From: Micrococcaceae bacterium UBA7136
GTDB lineage: Bacteria; Actinomycetota; Actinomycetes; Actinomycetales; Micrococcaceae
Direction of reading: 5' to 3'
Assembly: GCA_002492045.1 (NCBI GenBank)
Contig: DKXC01000019.1
Coordinates: forward strand, 4,093-27,351
Length of the DNA stretch: 23,259 bases
Made by a program: the position numbers and the translations under genes. Below the pieces are notes generated by a model. The model was given only the letters and a program-made list of their open reading frames with translations. It had not been told where the DNA came from and did not search any database. Positions 20,273-23,259 of the stretch are shown here, in pieces. The stretch's first letter is position 1, and every line of letters begins with the position of its first letter.

Positions 20273-21553
20273 TTACTTGGCGAAGCGGGGGAAGGCAGAC
20301 TTGCCAGCGTAAACAGCGGCGTCGCCCAGCTCTTCCTCGATGCGCAGCAGCTGGTTGTACTTAGCTACACGCTCGGAACGGGCGGGAGCACCGGTCTTGA
20401 TCTGGCCGGCGTTGGTGGCAACAGCCAGGTCGGCGATGGTGACGTCCTCGGTCTCACCGGAGCGGTGGGAAACCATGCAACGGTACTCGGAGCGCTGAGC
20501 CAGTTCCATGGCGTCGAAGGTCTCGGTCAGAGAACCAATCTGGTTGACCTTAACCAGCAGGGCGTTAGCAGCGCCCTGGGCAATGCCCTTGGCCAGACGC
20601 TCGGGGTTGGTCACGAAGAGGTCGTCGCCAACCAGCTGAACCTTGTCGCCAATTTCGGCGGTCAGGGTCTTGTAGCCCTCCCAGTCGTTTTCGTCCAGGG
20701 GATCCTCGATGGAAACCAGGGGGTACTTGGCAACCAGCTCGGCGTAGTAGGCAGACATTTCAGCTGCGGACTTCTTCTGACCTTCGAAGTCGTAGGCGCC
20801 GTCCTTGTAGAACTCGGAGGAGGCAACGTCCAGGGCCAGGGCGATCTCTTCGCCGGGCTTGTAGCCGGCCTTCTCGATAGCCTCAATGATTAGGTCCAGA
20901 GCGGCAGCGTTGGAGTCCAGGTTGGGGGCGAAGCCACCCTCGTCACCCAGGCCGGTGGACAGGCCACGGTCGTGCAGAACGCTCTTGAGGGCGTGGTAAA
21001 CCTCAACGCCAGCCTGCAGGGCAGCAGAGAAGGTGTCGAAGCCGATGGGGGCAATCATGAACTCCTGGATATCAACGTTGGAGTCGGCATGGGAGCCACC
21101 GTTGAGGATGTTCATCATGGGGACGGGCAGGACGTGAGCGTTGGGGCCGCCCAGGTACTTGTAGAGGGGCAGGTCGGCAGACTCGGCAGCAGCCTTGGCA
21201 ACAGCCATGGAGACACCCAGGATGGCGTTGGCGCCCAGCTTGCCCTTGTTGTTGGTGCCGTCCAGGGCAATCATGGCGGCGTCAACAGCGCGCTGGTCAG
21301 TGGCGTCGATACCGATAACTTCTTCGGCGATCTCGTCGATCACTGCAGCAACAGCGCCCAGGACGCCCTTGCCCAGGTAGACGGCCTTGTCGCCATCACG
21401 ACGCTCGACGGCCTCCCACTCACCAGTGGAGGCGCCGGAGGGTACTGCTGCACGGCCGAAGGCGCCGTCTTCGAGCAGGACCTCTACTTCAACGGTGGGG
21501 TTGCCGCGGGAGTCAAGAATCTGACGTGCGTGAACTGCGGTAATCAAAGCCAT
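20273..21553 (-). CDS. eno: Enolase
   Basis: A 426-residue glycolytic enzyme interconverting 2-phosphoglycerate and phosphoenolpyruvate. The N-terminal AVHARQILDSRGNPTVEVEV, the loop SGASTGEWEAVERRDGD, GDEGGFAPNL, EDPLDENDW, LLVKVNQIGSLTE and SHRSGETEDVTIADLAVA are all present, covering the Mg2+ ligands and catalytic Lys/Glu residues. Full length. The ATG follows AAGGAGC. It has its own promoter region and two hairpins downstream, so it is largely a single-gene unit despite its place in the mazG-eno-divIC block. Its codon use is strongly biased to C/G-ending codons, as for a highly expressed gene. Confidence 0.98.
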   Translation of the reverse strand: MALITAVHARQILDSRGNPTVEVEVLLEDGAFGRAAVPSGASTGEWEAVERRDGDKAVYLGKGVLGAVAAVIDEIAEEVIGIDATDQRAVDAAMIALDGTNNKGKLGANAILGVSMAVAKAAAESADLPLYKYLGGPNAHVLPVPMMNILNGGSHADSNVDIQEFMIAPIGFDTFSAALQAGVEVYHALKSVLHDRGLSTGLGDEGGFAPNLDSNAAALDLIIEAIEKAGYKPGEEIALALDVASSEFYKDGAYDFEGQKKSAAEMSAYYAELVAKYPLVSIEDPLDENDWEGYKTLTAEIGDKVQLVGDDLFVTNPERLAKGIAQGAANALLVKVNQIGSLTETFDAMELAQRSEYRCMVSHRSGETEDVTIADLAVATNAGQIKTGAPARSERVAKYNQLLRIEEELGDAAVYAGKSAFPRFAK

Positions 21554-21610
21554 GAAAATGCTCCTTGTAAGGATAAGTAGATTGGAATGGCTATTTAGGG
21601 GCCGGGCGAC

Positions 21611-21656
21611 CCACCAGCTGGTGGACCTGCCTGACTCTTAGGTAGTCCCCATTCTA
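21611..21656 (-). promoter_or_regulatory. eno promoter -10 and leader palindrome
   Basis: The minus strand has GCTAGAATGGGG, with -10 TAGAAT at 21656-21651, about 100 bp upstream of the eno ATG. About 20 nt after the expected start site lies a perfect 14-bp palindrome CCACCAGCTGGTGG (21611-21624), which could be a leader hairpin or a regulator-binding site. The rest of the 21554-21788 gap shows nothing else clear. Confidence 0.42.
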
Positions 21657-21788
21657 GCAAAAAACCCACACAAGCACACAGAAATTCAACATTTCCCACT
21701 GATTTCTTAGGTCTGCCTGAGGTTTTCTTGGCCAGAAACAGGAACTCCCCACAGGAGAGCCCCCCTCCTTAAAGCTTAGCCCCAGGGC

Positions 21789-22472
21789 TCAATAATCTGG
21801 GTTAACCTGCTGCTGGTAGGCCCTCACCGCCTGGCGCAGGGCCCGCTCAGGATCCAGGCCCGCCTGACGGGCAGCCGCTACCAGGGCCAGCAGGTAGTCC
21901 CCCAGCCCCTGCTCAGAGGCCAGAACCTCCTGGGGCAGTTGGGCTGGCTCCGGCCCCGACAGAGTAGCCTTAGCACCCTTAGCCAGGGTCTTCTCAGCCA
22001 GGGCCAGGGCAGGCAGATGGGGCGGCACCCCATCAAAGGGGCCAGTCCGCTCCGGCTTCTCAGCCCGCTTCAGTTCCTCCCAGCGGGCCGACACCGAATC
22101 AGCGTCCGGGGCCTGAGCATCAGAAAAAACATGGGGATGGCGGCGGACCAGCTTCTCATTTAGGGCCCGCAGCACCTCCAGCATGCCAAAACCGCCAGCG
22201 GTAGCAGGCTGCTCAGAGGCCACCTTGGCATGAAAAACCACCTGCAGCAGGACGTCCCCCAGCTCCTCCTTAAGCAGAGCCCGGTCGGTGCCACCGGGGG
22301 CCTCAATGGCCTCCACCACCTCGTAGGCCTCCTCAATCAGGTAGCGCACCAGGGACTGGTGGGTCTGCTGAGCGTCCCATGGGCAACCGCCGGGGCCACG
22401 CAGCCGGTCCATAATTTCAACCAGGCGCTGGAACTCAAGGGCCAGCGGGCTAACCTCCTGCTGCTTGGTCAT
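21789..22472 (-). CDS. mazG: MazG family nucleoside triphosphate pyrophosphohydrolase
   Basis: A 227-residue MazG protein. The motif MDRLRGPGGCPWDAQQTH (21-38) precedes the Mg2+ site EEAYE (47-51) and EELGDVLLQVVFHA (69-82), giving the EExxE...ExxD arrangement. It hydrolyses (d)NTPs, including damaged ones, to monophosphates; mycobacterial MazG limits oxidised pyrimidine nucleotides. The second MazG domain of E. coli-type proteins is reduced to a degenerate helical C terminus. It starts 2 bp after the adenosine deaminase stop, so the two are cotranscribed. The neighbour eno follows the mycobacterial order. Confidence 0.92.
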   Translation of the reverse strand: MTKQQEVSPLALEFQRLVEIMDRLRGPGGCPWDAQQTHQSLVRYLIEEAYEVVEAIEAPGGTDRALLKEELGDVLLQVVFHAKVASEQPATAGGFGMLEVLRALNEKLVRRHPHVFSDAQAPDADSVSARWEELKRAEKPERTGPFDGVPPHLPALALAEKTLAKGAKATLSGPEPAQLPQEVLASEQGLGDYLLALVAAARQAGLDPERALRQAVRAYQQQVNPDY

Positions 22473-22474
22473 AT

Positions 22475-23259
22475 TTAGGCGGTCTCCTCCGGCTGGGTCT
22501 GAGCATCTGCCGGAGCTTCATCCTGCTGGCTCTCCGCGCTAGCCTCAGCTTCTTCGCCCTGAGCCTCAGCCTGGGCCTGCTGCTCAGCTACCTGGGCCAT
22601 CTGAATCTTAAAGTCCAGTTGCTGGGAGAAGTAGCCGTAGGCCTCCTGAATATGCCGCATCATGGCCTGCTTCTCGTCCAAGGACGCAAAAGAACCATCC
22701 ACAGCATGGGCAGTCAGGTCAAAGAAATTATTAAGCCCAAAACCGTGCTCCTCAGCCAGCAGGGTAAACTCCCGGGTCATGCTGGTAGCGCTCATGAGCC
22801 GGTTATCGGGGTTAACAGTGACCGCAAAGCCAGCCCGCTGGAAGAGGGGCAGAGGATACTCAGCGTAAAGGCGGGCAGGGGCGAAATCCCCTTCTCGGCC
22901 CACCCGCTCAGCCTGGGGGGCAGCATCCGTCTGCAGGTTAGAGCAGGGGCACATCTCTAGCACAATCCGGCGGTTCTTAACCCACTCGGCCACCTCGCCC
23001 AGCTGTAGGATCTCCTCCTGGGGGTCAGCACCGGGCATGAGAGTACCCTCAGGGTCAATGTCACCAATCTTGCTCAGAGTCATGTCCTCAGCCAGGCGCA
23101 CCCCGTGGCCCAGGCGCAGGGCCCGACCCTCGTGCAGGGCCTGACGGATAGACTCCAGGCCAGCGGCCTCACCGGCATGCAGGGTGATAGGCAGGAAGTG
23201 GCGGGCTGCCAAATCCAGGGCCCGAGCATGACGGCTAGGCTCAAAACCGGCCTCAGGGC
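22475..23259 (-). CDS. add: Adenosine deaminase (5' end outside the window)
   Basis: 260 C-terminal residues are visible and the frame is open to the window edge. PEAGFEPSRH, PITLHAGEA (zinc region and catalytic Glu), RLGHGVRL, EMCPCSNLQT and VTVNPDNRLMSATSM identify an adenosine deaminase of the actinobacterial type; it converts adenosine to inosine in purine salvage. Its last ~45 residues, after QLDFKIQMAQVAEQQ, are an acidic Glu/Gln/Ala-rich tail that I regard as an extension beyond the catalytic barrel. A TTG codon at 23212 is not the start: conserved ADA sequence continues upstream of it. mazG follows directly. Confidence 0.92.
   Translation of the reverse strand, partial: PEAGFEPSRHARALDLAARHFLPITLHAGEAAGLESIRQALHEGRALRLGHGVRLAEDMTLSKIGDIDPEGTLMPGADPQEEILQLGEVAEWVKNRRIVLEMCPCSNLQTDAAPQAERVGREGDFAPARLYAEYPLPLFQRAGFAVTVNPDNRLMSATSMTREFTLLAEEHGFGLNNFFDLTAHAVDGSFASLDEKQAMMRHIQEAYGYFSQQLDFKIQMAQVAEQQAQAEAQGEEAEASAESQQDEAPADAQTQPEETA

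Noticed and set aside
20972..21580. A 202-codon plus-strand open frame opposite eno
   Set aside because: Antisense shadow of enolase, whose codon bias removes stops on the other strand. No recognisable protein features.
23210..23212. TTG as the start of the adenosine deaminase gene
   Set aside because: Conserved family sequence (PEAGFEPSRH) continues upstream in frame to the window edge, so the gene is truncated by the window, not by nature.

Overview
The window is chromosomal DNA from a high-GC Gram-positive bacterium of the Actinomycetota. The markers are a mycothiol S-conjugate amidase (mca), a DUF4307 protein, a DUF501 protein, an Rv1086-type short-chain isoprenyl diphosphate synthase, actinobacterial FtsB/DivIC and GreA, and a tRNA gene with no encoded CCA. 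Gene order matches blocks known from Mycobacterium and relatives: greA / DUF4307 / mca / small membrane protein / uppS, and mazG / eno / divIC / DUF501 / ppx. The family may be Actinomycetaceae or close to it, but that is only an inference. Nearly everything is core chromosome and most genes lie on the minus strand.

Layout. 1-1467: sbcC (cut by the window edge) and sbcD, overlapping by 4 bp. 1506-2480: a plus-strand protein that looks like a degenerate ADP-ribosylglycohydrolase. 2477-3867: rdgB and rph (nucleotide sanitation and tRNA 3' maturation). 3905-6462: a four-gene minus-strand block (membrane protein, uppS, prepilin peptidase, NUDIX hydrolase) bracketed by two inverted copies of a palindromic intergenic repeat. 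6477-8618: mca, divergent from DUF4307 and greA. 8724-13291: ilvA, an AI-2E family permease, a Bax inhibitor-1 protein and a Cof-type HAD phosphatase. 13292-13634: no gene, but a striking array of GGTACCAG palindromes and a terminator. 13635-13708: a tRNA with a UAA (Leu) anticodon in a short-variable-loop body. 13777-19100: type II NADH dehydrogenase, a mycosin-like subtilase, Ppx/GppA, DUF501 and FtsB/DivIC. 19207-20155: an AT-richer Abi/HEPN gene with a candidate divergent small RNA, inserted between divIC and eno. 20273-23259: eno, mazG and a 5'-truncated adenosine deaminase.

The parts of most interest are: (1) the Abi-family HEPN gene, with a well-formed promoter, hairpin and terminator running away from it (possible RNA-partnered abortive-infection or toxin-antitoxin locus) in an otherwise conserved block; (2) the 31-bp GGTACCAG half-site array next to the tRNA gene; (3) the unusual tRNA itself; and (4) the paired inverted repeats. 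Several genes show a TANNNT box 6-7 nt upstream of the start codon, which suggests leaderless transcripts. All calls come from reading the sequence and from recall of protein families; no searches or folding programs were run.
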